NCBI GenBank assembly: GCA_016712715.1
Contig: JADJQM010000002.1
Location: 558,001 to 622,000 of the forward strand
DNA: 64,000 nucleotides
Source of the DNA: Rhodospirillaceae bacterium
GTDB lineage: Bacteria; Pseudomonadota; Alphaproteobacteria; Dongiales; Dongiaceae
Direction of reading: 5' to 3'
Every line of letters starts with the position of its first letter. Within the stretch, counting starts at the first letter, position 1. A program made the position numbers and the translations under genes. Of the stretch, positions 5,699-16,886 are shown in pieces. The notes under the pieces are model-generated. The model was not told where the DNA came from. It did no database searches and worked only from the letters and a program-made list of their open reading frames with translations.

Positions 5699-8341
5699 AC
5701 TTTCGCCCAGCAGCCGGCACGTCCTGGGCATCGGTAAGACCGAGGCGATGTGCCGCCGCCGCTGCTTCGCCGCGCGAGCGGACGCCGAGCTTGCCGAGGA
5801 TCGAGGAGACGTGATGATCCACGGTCTTCTCCGAGACGAAGAGGCGGCTCGCAATGTCGGCGTTGCGGCGCCCTTTGCGTCAGCTGTTCGAGCACGCCGA
5901 GTTCACGCGCCGTGAGGCCGTGGGGATTCTGTTTGGTGCGTTCCTGGGCGCCGCGCGCGATGCCGCGGATACCGCCGGCGCGCAATTTGCGGCGCAGGAT
6001 GCCGGCCATGGGGGTGGCTCCAAGCTCCTCGCAGATCTTGAGAGCCTTGCGCTGATCGGCCTCATGGGGACTATCGGCCAGCGCGAGCGCCAGTTCGTAG
6101 GGAGCGCCGATGGATTCCCAAAGCGCCGCGGCTTCGGCCCAATTGCCGGCGATCTGATGCGCGAACGGGTCGGCGATACAGCCGGCCCGCTCCAGCGAGC
6201 CATCGCAGCGCCAGAGCCAGAAGGCGAGCTCACCCTGCATCCAAGGATCGGATTGCCTGAGCGCGGCGTCATAGGTCGCCCGCACTTCGTCGGCCATATC
6301 GGCAAGCGACCCCGTGAACCAGGCGACTTCGGCGCGCGCCGCGACGATCGGCCCGATGCGCTGCATTTCACCGGTGGGCAAGGCGAGATCCATGGCCTCG
6401 CTGAGCGGTGCAGCCGCATCCGGATCGCCACGGCGGGCGCGCACCAGACCCAGCACCATCAGCGCCTGGATCTTGCTGATCGGTGCCACGCAGGGATTGG
6501 AGATGACGGCCTGTGCTTCGTCGGCGGCGCGGTCCCAATGCCCCTGTGCCAGGAAGACCACCGCGCGCGCGGCCGTCATGTAGCGGATCCAGGAGACCAG
6601 TTCATGGTTTTCGCAATAGGCGATGCCGTCGTCGAGATAGCGCAGGGCGCAGTCGAACTCATGCAGCCGAATCGCAGTCGTCGCGAGATTGGTATAGGCG
6701 CGGCCGGCATGTTCCTGCAGGCTCCCATCCAGCGCCAGCTTCACGCTGTGCTCCAGATCGTCATAGCCGTCGAGGTCCATCGCCGTCGCCCTGGCCGTGC
6801 CGACATTGTTGTAGGCGTGGCTGAGGATCTCGGTATCGTTCAAGGCCGTGGCGAGGTCGATTGCCTTCCGGCCCCAATGCAAGGTCGGTTCCGGTTCGTT
6901 GGTCAGCATGTGGAGCTGCGCCCGGTTGCTGTAGGCAAAGGCAAGTTCGCGGCCAGGCGCAAGTTTCTCCAGCGCCTCGATCGCCTGGGTGGCGTAGCGC
7001 TCGGCCGCATCCTTCAAGCCGTTGAACCAGGAGAGGCGCGAGCCAGCGCAGGCTGTCGCCGATCTTCAAGGGGTCGCCGGCCGCACGCCATAATTTCAGC
7101 GCCGCCTCGCGTGCCTCGATCGCCTCGGGCACATGTTCGATGAGGTAGTATTCATAGGAGAGACTCTCCAGGAGATCGGCGCGGCGGGCATCGGCCCAGG
7201 ACGCTGCGTGACGGAACGCGGTTTCGTAATGCGCCGCAGCCTCGCGGTGCGCGCTCATCGCCGCCGCCCGCTCGGCCGCCAGCGGCGCATAGCGCAGCAC
7301 GGCTTCGCTGTCACCGGCCTGGTCGGCATGATGAACCAGCCTGGTGGCCGGCACCTCCGTGCCGATCTGGCGCAGCAGGACGCGCAGGATGCGGGCATGG
7401 AGATCCTGGCGTTGCGGGATCGGCAGATGTTCTTCCACCGCGCGGCGGGCAAGTTCATGGCGGAACGCGAGCGCGCCATCGGGCAAGGCGACCATGCCGA
7501 CACTGAGGCATTCCTGCAGCGCCGCTCCCGCCTTGGGGACGGTCTTCTCCAGCAGCCAGCGTTCGGTCTTGCCGGGCACCAGGGCCACGACGTTGACGAC
7601 GGCGCGGGCGGCTTCCGACAGGCGGGCGAGACGCGCGATCACCGCGTCGCGCACGGTGGCCGGCACTGTGGTCCCTGCCGTCTCAGGGACAGCCAGCGCC
7701 TCGGTGACGAAGAACGGGTTACCGCCGGTGATTTCATGGAGCCGCGCCGGCGAACGCCCGGCGGCCTCGGCCAAGGTCGCCACCGCGGTGGCACTCAGGG
7801 GTTGAAGCTGCAGCCGGCGAACGGTGGTGGACGGCAGATCACCGATGACCGCGCGGAGTGGATGCCGCGCACCCACCTCGTCGTCGCGGTAGGTGGCGAT
7901 CAGCATGACGCCAAATCGGCTCAGGCGGCGGCCAAGATATTTGATGAGGTCGAGTGTCGCCTCGTCGGCCCAATGCACATCCTCGAACACCAGGATGGTC
8001 GGCATGGGGCCGCGCGCCAGATGATCCATGGTCGCGTTGAAGACGGCCTCGCGCGTCGTCGCGTTGCTGATCGCCCGGGGCAGATCCCCGCCGGCCTGAC
8101 GCGCCATGTCATAGAGCGGGGCCAGGGGATGCGGGGTTAACAGCGCCTCGCATCCGCCCCAGAGAACGCGTTTGGCGAGGGCCTGCCCGCTGGTGAATTG
8201 CTGCAGCAGGGAAGTCTTGCCAATGCCGGCTTCGCCAGCCACGAGCACAACACAGCCGGCGCCGGCCGCGGGCCCGGTGACGATCTGGGCCAGCCAGCCA
8301 TTCAGCAGTTCGAGAGGCGATTCGCGCTCAAGCAAGCTCAT
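5697..8341 (-). pseudogene. LuxR-family regulator with N-terminal AAA ATPase (LAL/MalT-like), two frameshifts
   Basis: Read across two frameshifts this encodes about 880 residues. It has an N-terminal STAND-type ATPase with Walker A GEAGIGKTSLLQQF (about 36-49) and the Walker B-like ILVFEDVHWADEA, a long tetratricopeptide-like middle region, and a C-terminal LuxR helix-turn-helix with NADIASRLFVSEKTVDHHV. The first break is near 7045, where LRWL shifts to WFNGLKDAAERY. The second is near 5872, where one extra A in CAAAGGG separates LTARELGVLEQLTQ from the rest of the helix-turn-helix. Without both corrections the protein would lack DNA binding. Proteins of this class act as inducer-dependent activators. 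The shared promoter boxes just downstream (5648-5698, 4750-4800) are natural candidate targets. Confidence 0.8.
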
Positions 8342-8497
8342 GCAGGACGCTCCGTTCCACGGCTCATTACGGTGCGGGGCATCGCCATATCACGGTGATG
8401 TGGTGACTTACAACCCGGTTGGAAATTTTTTGCCCATCTTCTGTCATAAATGGTCAAGTTCTACATACGATTGAGTGAGAACCCACAGTTCAATCCG

Positions 8498-9163
8498 TCA
8501 GACAAAGGCGATGTAGTCGACCAGGAAATGCGCAAAGACGATCGGCCAGAGCGAACCGGTGAGGCGATAGCAAGGCATGGCGAGCAGGCCGTAGAGCGCT
8601 GCCCCGATAATCCCGGCGGCACCGCGCCACCAGTGATAAAGACCGAAGACCAGCGCGCTCACGATGACGATGGCAAGCTCGCTGCGCAGGACGGATTTCA
8701 GCGCATGATAGCCGAGCTTGCGGAACACCAGTTCCTCATGCACCGCCACCAGCGCCAGGCCCAGCGTGAGGTCGACAAAATAGAGCCAGCCCGATGGGCG
8801 CGGATACTCACCGAGCACGCTCTCCGGCAGGATGCGGCTGAGCAGATCGCCGAGCGGCATGGCGTGGAACAGCAGCACAATGCCGCCGACCCACAGGCCC
8901 ACTTCCAGCAGGCCCGCTTGCAACCGCTCCGGCCGGCGCAGGCACCAGCGCCCCGCGGCCAACACCAGAACCACGCCGATGGCGGCCAAGCGGCCGGCGT
9001 AATCGGCCATCAGCCAGGGGAACGGCGCATCCTGATACAGCCGGAAGATCTGGGTGGGCACCATGGCGAGAATGGCGAGCGCGAAACACAGCAGCAGGGC
9101 GGGCGTGCCGGGCTGGGTCCCCACCGCCGCGCGGGGCGTCAAAGCCGCCAGATGATCCGTCAT
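8498..9163 (-). CDS. CPBP family intramembrane (CAAX-type) protease
   Basis: This 221-residue membrane protein has about six hydrophobic helices and the conserved motifs of CPBP/Abi intramembrane metal-independent endopeptidases: VHEELVFRKLGY (the EExxxR pair, about 140-151), FGLYHWW (FxxxH) and HFLVDY near the C-terminus. Bacterial members process or protect membrane proteins or bacteriocins; the substrate here is unknown. It lies between the luxR gene and the divergent comM/yifB gene. A CRP-like palindrome at 9254-9269, 91 bases upstream of its ATG, could control either of these two genes. Confidence 0.85.
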   Translation of the reverse strand: MTDHLAALTPRAAVGTQPGTPALLLCFALAILAMVPTQIFRLYQDAPFPWLMADYAGRLAAIGVVLVLAAGRWCLRRPERLQAGLLEVGLWVGGIVLLFHAMPLGDLLSRILPESVLGEYPRPSGWLYFVDLTLGLALVAVHEELVFRKLGYHALKSVLRSELAIVIVSALVFGLYHWWRGAAGIIGAALYGLLAMPCYRLTGSLWPIVFAHFLVDYIAFV

Positions 9164-9253
9164 GGTGCCCCCGTGCCAAAACTCACTCCACCCGATCTAG
9201 GCCACCCGATCTAAGACTGAGCGCCGATCATTGCAGCCCCCGGCACGTGGCAC

Positions 9254-9269
9254 TGTGACCTGGATCACA
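9254..9269. promoter_or_regulatory. CRP-type binding site
   Basis: TGTGACCTGGATCACA matches the CRP consensus TGTGA-N6-TCACA in both half sites. It lies between the divergent CPBP protease gene (start 9163) and comM/yifB (start 9373). Confidence 0.5.
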
Positions 9270-9372
9270 AAATCAGCCCGGTTGCATCCGGTTGCAGACC
9301 TTGCCAGTATGCGCGGCATGATTGTTCCCGGTTTACCCCATCAACCTTAAGTCCAGGCAAGCAGGATCCCCC

Positions 9373-10887
9373 ATGGTCGCCCGCGTTCGTACGGTTGCGT
9401 TTGAAGGCGTCGATGTGCGGCCTGTCGATGCGCAAGTGCAGGTGTCCGGCGGCATGCCGGCGTTCACGCTGGTGGGCTTGCCCGACAAGGCGGTGGGCGA
9501 GAGCCGTGAGCGGGTGCGGGCGGCGTTGACGGCCATTGGCCTGGCGCTGCCGCCCAAGCGCATCACGGTCAATCTGGCGCCGGCGGATCTCCTCAAAGAA
9601 GGCTCGCATTTCGACCTGCCGATTGCACTCGGCCTGCTGGCGGCGATGGGTGTCATCGAGGCCAGCGCACTCGATGCCTTCGTCGTGCTGGGGGAACTTG
9701 GCCTCGATGGGTCGGTGGCGTCGGTCGCGGGGGTGCTGCCGGCGGCACTCCATGCGGCACAACATGATCTCGGCCTCATCTGCCCGGCGGCGCAAGGTGG
9801 CGAGGCGGCCTGGGCGGGGGAGATCAATGTGGTGGCCCCATCCAATCTGCTGGCGCTCATCCATCATCTCAAGGGCCAGCAGGTGCTGCGCGCGCCGGAG
9901 CCGAAGATGGCGGAGGATTCTGGCTCGACCCTCGATCTTCGCGACATCAAGGGGCAGGAGAGCGCCAAGCGCGCGTTGGAGATCGCGGCGGCCGGCGGGC
10001 ATAACCTGCTGATGATAGGCCCACCTGGATCCGGCAAGTCGATGCTGGCACAGCGCCTGCCCGGCTTGCTGCCCGGCCTCTCGCCGGCCGAGGCGCTGGA
10101 GGTCACCATGATCCACAGCCTTGCCGGCAATCTTGCCGAGGGGCGGTTGCTGCGCAGGCGGCCGTTTCGCGATCCGCATCATTCGGCCTCGTTGCCCGCA
10201 TTGGTGGGCGGTGGCTTGCGGGCGCGGCCGGGGGAGATCAGCCTTGCTCATCTCGGTGTGCTCTTCCTCGATGAATTGCCGGAGTTCCAGCGCAGCACGC
10301 TGGAAGCGTTGCGCCAGCCGATGGAAACCGGCCGCGTCTCGATCGCGCGCGCCAATGCCCATGTGACCTATCCCGCCCGGGTCCAGGTGGTGGCGGCGAT
10401 GAATCCCTGCCGCTGCGGACATCTGGGTGATCCGGCGCAAGGCTGCGGCAAGGCACCGAAATGCGCCCTCGATTACCAGTCGCGCATCTCAGGCCCGCTG
10501 TTCGACCGCATCGATCTTCATGTCGACGTGCCGGCCGTCTCGGCCGCCGATCTCTCTCTGCCACCGCCGGCGGAAGGCAGCGCCGAGGTGGCCGCCCGCG
10601 TCACCGAGGCGCGCGCGCGGCAGACGGCGCGCTATGCGGCGCACAAACTGCGCTGCAATGCCGAGGTCGATGGTGAGTTGCTCGAAAGCCTCGCTGGCCC
10701 CGATGCGGAAGGACGGCGGTTGCTCACCCAGGCCGTCGAAAAATTCCGCCTGTCGGCGCGCGGCTATCACCGCGTGCTGCGCGTGGCGCGGACGCTGGCC
10801 GATCTTGCGGGTGTTCCTGATGTCAAGGCGCTGCACATCGCCGAAGCGCTCGGCTATCGCCGCGTGGCACCGGCCCGTGCCGGTTAG
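9373..10887 (+). CDS. comM: YifB/ComM family Mg-chelatase-like AAA+ ATPase
   Basis: The 504-residue protein has the ComM layout: an N-terminal Lon-protease-like fold (about 1-165), a ChlI-type AAA+ core with Walker A GPPGSGKSMLAQ (about 217-228) and Walker B LFLDELPEF (about 299-307), a cysteine cluster CRCGHLGDPAQGCGKAPKC, and a C-terminal Mg-chelatase lid. ComM is a hexameric helicase that drives branch migration during natural transformation, though the gene is widespread in non-competent bacteria too. The ATG at 9373 gives the conserved start MVARVRTVAFEG; earlier in-frame codons add unrelated residues. Its last four bases overlap the convergent GNAT gene. Confidence 0.92.
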   Translation: MVARVRTVAFEGVDVRPVDAQVQVSGGMPAFTLVGLPDKAVGESRERVRAALTAIGLALPPKRITVNLAPADLLKEGSHFDLPIALGLLAAMGVIEASALDAFVVLGELGLDGSVASVAGVLPAALHAAQHDLGLICPAAQGGEAAWAGEINVVAPSNLLALIHHLKGQQVLRAPEPKMAEDSGSTLDLRDIKGQESAKRALEIAAAGGHNLLMIGPPGSGKSMLAQRLPGLLPGLSPAEALEVTMIHSLAGNLAEGRLLRRRPFRDPHHSASLPALVGGGLRARPGEISLAHLGVLFLDELPEFQRSTLEALRQPMETGRVSIARANAHVTYPARVQVVAAMNPCRCGHLGDPAQGCGKAPKCALDYQSRISGPLFDRIDLHVDVPAVSAADLSLPPPAEGSAEVAARVTEARARQTARYAAHKLRCNAEVDGELLESLAGPDAEGRRLLTQAVEKFRLSARGYHRVLRVARTLADLAGVPDVKALHIAEALGYRRVAPARAG

Positions 10888-11522
10888 GGATCAAGCACCG
10901 GCACATGGGGGGCAGCCTTCCGCGGCAGATGGCCGGTGAGGCGCGGATCGTCCTGGACCTCGACCATGAAGGCATAGGGCTTGAAGCCGGCCTTCTGATA
11001 AAAGCCGAGGGCTGCCGGATGATCGAAGGTGCAGGTATGAACCCAGAGTCGCTGGATCGGCGGCCTGGCCCCACCCCTGTTCCAAGCAAGTGCGATGCCG
11101 CGGTCGACGAGATAGCGCCCCGCACCCTTGCCGATGGCTTGCGGGACCAGGCCGAAGAAGGAGAGCTCGCATTGGCCCGCCTCGCGGAAGTCGAGCTCGA
11201 GGAGGCCCAGCACCTCACCCCCCTCATAGAGGCGATAGAGATCGACGTCGGGGCTGTCGAGGATGGCGCGAAGCTTCTCATCCGCCATGATCAGGCGCGA
11301 GTACCACAGCCAATCCTCGCCCACACGGCGGAAGAGAGCGCGGAAATCGGCGACCGATGGCCGGACCCAGGGTTCGAGGACAAATTTTTCATCGCCCGGC
11401 CGCGCCGCGCGCGGGGCCGGCGGTGTCCGCATGTCGAGACAGGTGACGACATTGGCGATCTGCCCGGGCTTGAGCGGCGAATAGCCCAGGGGAAGCGGCG
11501 GGTTCTGGGTGGCGTCGGACAT
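10884..11522 (-). CDS. GNAT family N-acetyltransferase
   Basis: The 212-residue protein is a second GNAT enzyme. The acetyl-CoA binding loop is PQAIGKGAGRYLVDRGI (about 129-145), followed by RLWVHTCTFDHPAALGFYQKAGFKPY, the usual C-terminal GNAT signature. The N-terminal 55 residues, with a run of prolines, are an extension outside the core fold. It starts at ATG 11522 and ends convergently with comM, overlapping by four bases. No neighbour hints at a substrate. Confidence 0.85.
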   Translation of the reverse strand: MSDATQNPPLPLGYSPLKPGQIANVVTCLDMRTPPAPRAARPGDEKFVLEPWVRPSVADFRALFRRVGEDWLWYSRLIMADEKLRAILDSPDVDLYRLYEGGEVLGLLELDFREAGQCELSFFGLVPQAIGKGAGRYLVDRGIALAWNRGGARPPIQRLWVHTCTFDHPAALGFYQKAGFKPYAFMVEVQDDPRLTGHLPRKAAPHVPVLDP

Positions 11523-11613
11523 GGTGAAGACTGGCTCGCTGACGGCTGGAGAAGGGAGGAATTACGCCCCTTCTCTAGCGACAGCAGGACCAAAAGGAAA
11601 GCCGGGTGACGCG

Positions 11614-12045
11614 CTATTTGACGACGGTCACCGGGGCCTTGGCATGGGAGACGACGGCGGTCGCAACCGAGCCCAGCAACAGGCGCGCCAGCTCGTTGGT
11701 GGTGCTGGTGCCCATGACGATATGGTCCACCTTGTTCTTGTCGGCATAGGACACGATCGCATCGGCGACATTGCCGCCGCTGGCCACCACGCAGTCATAG
11801 CTCTCGAACTTGACGGCCTTGGCGGATTTGACGGCGGCGGCCACCTGCTTGTTGGCCTGGGCGGCGGCGGCGTTGACCGATTCCGCGTCCCAGTAATGGG
11901 TGCGGCGGGCGCGCGTGGGCACCACGTTGATGGTGAGGAAAGTGAGCTTCGCCCCAGTCGCCTGCGCCAGTTCCACCGCACAGTCGGCGACCCGCCCGGT
12001 GATCTTCGACCCGTCGACGGCACACAGAATTCTCTTGATGGCCAT
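11614..12045 (-). CDS. Universal stress protein (UspA family)
   Basis: This 143-residue single-domain Usp starts MAIKRILCAVDGSK and ends with VMGTSTTNELARLLLGSVATAVVSHAKAPVTVV. The last motif aligns with the ATP-binding G-x2-G-x9-GS loop, but the second glycine position is changed (GTST), so nucleotide binding may be weaker than in MJ0577-type proteins. A Shine-Dalgarno GAAGGGA precedes the ATG. About 100 bases upstream is a near-perfect FNR/FixK box (12145-12158), suggesting induction at low oxygen, as is known for several alphaproteobacterial usp genes. Confidence 0.9.
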   Translation of the reverse strand: MAIKRILCAVDGSKITGRVADCAVELAQATGAKLTFLTINVVPTRARRTHYWDAESVNAAAAQANKQVAAAVKSAKAVKFESYDCVVASGGNVADAIVSYADKNKVDHIVMGTSTTNELARLLLGSVATAVVSHAKAPVTVVK

Positions 12046-12144
12046 GATCCGGTCCCTTCATTGCAGGGCGACCGATATCGCGACCGGCCGCCGGAAAGCT
12101 GAAAATGACGTTGATCATCATGACCAGGGCCCTGGCCGGCTGCC

Positions 12145-12154
12145 TTGACCTAAA

Positions 12155-12158
<4 letters not shown>
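12145..12158. promoter_or_regulatory. FNR/FixK-type box upstream of the usp gene
   Basis: TTGACCTAAATCAA matches the FNR/FixK consensus TTGAT-N4-ATCAA at nine of ten positions. It lies 100 bases upstream of the usp start codon and overlaps the end of acnA. Confidence 0.6.
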
Positions 12159-14914
<2,756 letters not shown>

Positions 14915-15755
14915 GGAACCACTCCCAGTTTGCGGCGCAAGATGAGCGACCCCACTTCCTGGTGCAGCGCTGCTGCGCTACGCGGCTGCAAATGCGGCTG
15001 GCAAGATGGGCCGACCGACCAGGCTAGCAGGACATAAAACCTATAAACGACGCTGCTGCGGGTTGGCGACCGTGAAAGCCGCCCGCCCAGACCGAGTCGA
15101 ATGCGGCGTAATTTACCATGAAGGTCCCGGGCCAGCGAGGGCCAAGCCCCGCAAAGTCTCGGATTTCCAAGGGAAAATACAGCAGCGTTCGGAATCGGCG
15201 CCCCAGCGTGATGTCGTTGAGTTAACTGCGATTAGATGAATTTTTAGCTAACCGAGAGAGGGAATTTGCGCGCCCTACCCACAGGAAAAGTTGGGGTGAT
15301 GCCCGGCGCCGGAATTTCCTTATTCTTGCCACATTCCGGTCCTAAACGGGACACAGGGCAAGTGAAGAGTGCCATCGGGACTGGAAGGCCATCCCCCTTT
15401 CCGTCCCATTGCGACCCTGGTGAATGGTCGGCCCATTTGCCCGGATGCCCCTCGAAGGGTTCCTCCTCGCCGGTGCCCGCGCGCCGAAGAGCGGAATCCA
15501 GGCCGAGAACCGCGCCAATCCCTACCCCCGAGTGGCGCGGTGTGAAGGGCAGGCCGCCGCGCGCCATCCCCATCCCCCGGCGCGCGGCGCCGCCTTTGTT
15601 TGGACCGCCGACGTTATTTGATTTTGCAACCGCCACACTGCACCGCGCACCTCACTCGAGGGAGCGCGGTTCTTTTTTGCGCCCTGCGGAGACCTCGCGT
15701 GACCAGACAGCCGATTGCCTGTAAACGGTCGGCCCGTTTGGCGTAGAATTCGACC
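14915..15755. other. 841-bp gap without a recognisable gene
   Basis: This stretch between acnA (minus) and the first PAS protein (plus) must hold the acnA promoter. Long open frames on both strands around 15240-15720 are rich in Pro/Arg/Ala and show no domain, signal or good ribosome-binding site, so I do not call them. The one clear element is a Rho-independent terminator on the plus strand at 15642-15678, which implies an unidentified plus-strand transcript. No tRNA or known riboswitch was recognised. Confidence 0.6.
15642..15678 (+). terminator. Rho-independent terminator with no assigned gene upstream
   Basis: A stem of ACCGCGC/GCGCGGT, extended internally by CCTC/GAGG around a 4-base loop, is followed by TTCTTTTTT. 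It precedes the PAS gene at 15756 and could end a small RNA transcribed from the preceding gap. Confidence 0.6.
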
Positions 15756-16256
15756 ATGATTCCGGAACCCGCTCCACCGTTACCGCATTGGCCAGGCCTT
15801 GCCGGGCGCCGCATTGCCTGGGCGCGGGCCGAGGACATGGTGACGTTGCCGCCGCGCCGCGTCTTTGCCTGGTGGACCGCGCATGCCGAGAACGGGCCGC
15901 CGCCGCGCGAGGCGTTCGATGTCACCCAGTTCGGTGACATCGCGGAGAATCTCTACATCATTGCCGCGACACCGGACGGTTTCGAGCTGCGCCTGGCCGG
16001 CGAGGAATACATCCGCCTGTTCGGGCTGCGGCGGGGCTGGGTCTGGCAGACGGAGTCGACCGATCCGGTGATCCGCGATTCAGCGGCGCTGCTGGCCTTC
16101 GTCAACAGGGCCGGACGACCGCTGCGCACGTTGGGGCGCCTTGAACTGATTGAGCGACACTGGATCGAGTTGGAGGCGCTGGTCTGTCCTCTGGCGCCAG
16201 GCGCCGACGGCGTCGCCAAATTCCTCGGCTGCACGGCTGCTATTCCTAGCACTTGA
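15756..16256 (+). CDS. PAS domain-containing protein (PAS_5-like), copy 1
   Basis: This 166-residue soluble protein consists of little more than one PAS-like domain of the type common in Rhodospirillales. Visible markers are RRVFAWWTAHAEN, IAENLYIIAATPDGFELRLAGEEYIRLFGLRRG and GRLELIERHWIELEALVCPL. Such proteins probably sense or bind a small ligand, but none has been identified. A clear paralogue follows at 16374. Both lie end-to-end with a convergent membrane histidine kinase, so a link to that pathway is possible but unproven. Confidence 0.75.
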   Translation: MIPEPAPPLPHWPGLAGRRIAWARAEDMVTLPPRRVFAWWTAHAENGPPPREAFDVTQFGDIAENLYIIAATPDGFELRLAGEEYIRLFGLRRGWVWQTESTDPVIRDSAALLAFVNRAGRPLRTLGRLELIERHWIELEALVCPLAPGADGVAKFLGCTAAIPST

Positions 16257-16373
16257 GCCTGTCCAAGATTCCAGTCGCAGGATCGGCATTTATGCTCTGC
16301 GACCCCTTTGCGCCGCAGGGCGCTGGCCCTTGCAATCCATCGGCGATCGTTCTTACGTAGATCATGTTCTGAT

Positions 16374-16886
16374 ATGCGGGGAGGTTGCGTGGTCGTCGAT
16401 TCCAACCCACCGATCCCGGAAATGCCCGGTCTCGCCGGCCGGCATATCGAGTTGGCGCAGGCGGAGAAGATCGTCTCCGCGCCCTTGCGGGAGCTTTTCG
16501 CGTGGTGGCAGTCGCATGCCGCAGCGGGGCCGGTGCGGCGATGCGATTTCGACATCACCGAACATCGCGCCATCGCCGCCCATCTTTTTATCATCGAGCC
16601 GATTTCGGTTGGCTATCAGTTGGCGTTGGCCGGCGAGGAATATCTGCGCCTGGTCGGCACGAAGAAGGGCATGCGCTACCTCGCCGAGGATCCGGATCCG
16701 ACCGCACGCGATTTCAAGACGTATCTCGATCTGGTCGCCCGGATCGGCAAACCATTCCGCAGCATCGGCCGCCTGGAATTGACGGTACGCAGTTGGATCC
16801 GGTTCGAAGCGCTGCTTTGCCCGCTTTACACCGCAGCGGGGGAACCAGGCGGCTTCATCGGCGCCGCGGCCGCGCATAGCGGCTGA
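16374..16886 (+). CDS. PAS domain-containing protein (PAS_5-like), copy 2
   Basis: A paralogue of the preceding protein, about 170 residues, with matching blocks PGLAGRHIELAQAEKI, RELFAWWQSHA, YQLALAGEEYLRLVG and IGRLELTVRSWIRFEALLCPL. The start is placed at ATG 16374 because it aligns best with copy 1; a longer frame opens at 16308. The pair arose by tandem duplication and has diverged considerably. Function unknown. It ends one base before the convergent histidine kinase gene. Confidence 0.7.
   Translation: MRGGCVVVDSNPPIPEMPGLAGRHIELAQAEKIVSAPLRELFAWWQSHAAAGPVRRCDFDITEHRAIAAHLFIIEPISVGYQLALAGEEYLRLVGTKKGMRYLAEDPDPTARDFKTYLDLVARIGKPFRSIGRLELTVRSWIRFEALLCPLYTAAGEPGGFIGAAAAHSG

Noticed and set aside
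8498..9163. CPBP protein as a bacteriocin-immunity or abortive-infection gene
   Set aside because: No bacteriocin, toxin or phage-related gene lies nearby, so only the protease family is claimed.
15244..15724. Long open frames on both strands in the gap before the PAS genes
   Set aside because: Composition is Pro/Arg-rich without domains, starts or ribosome-binding sites; they look like non-coding high-GC frames.
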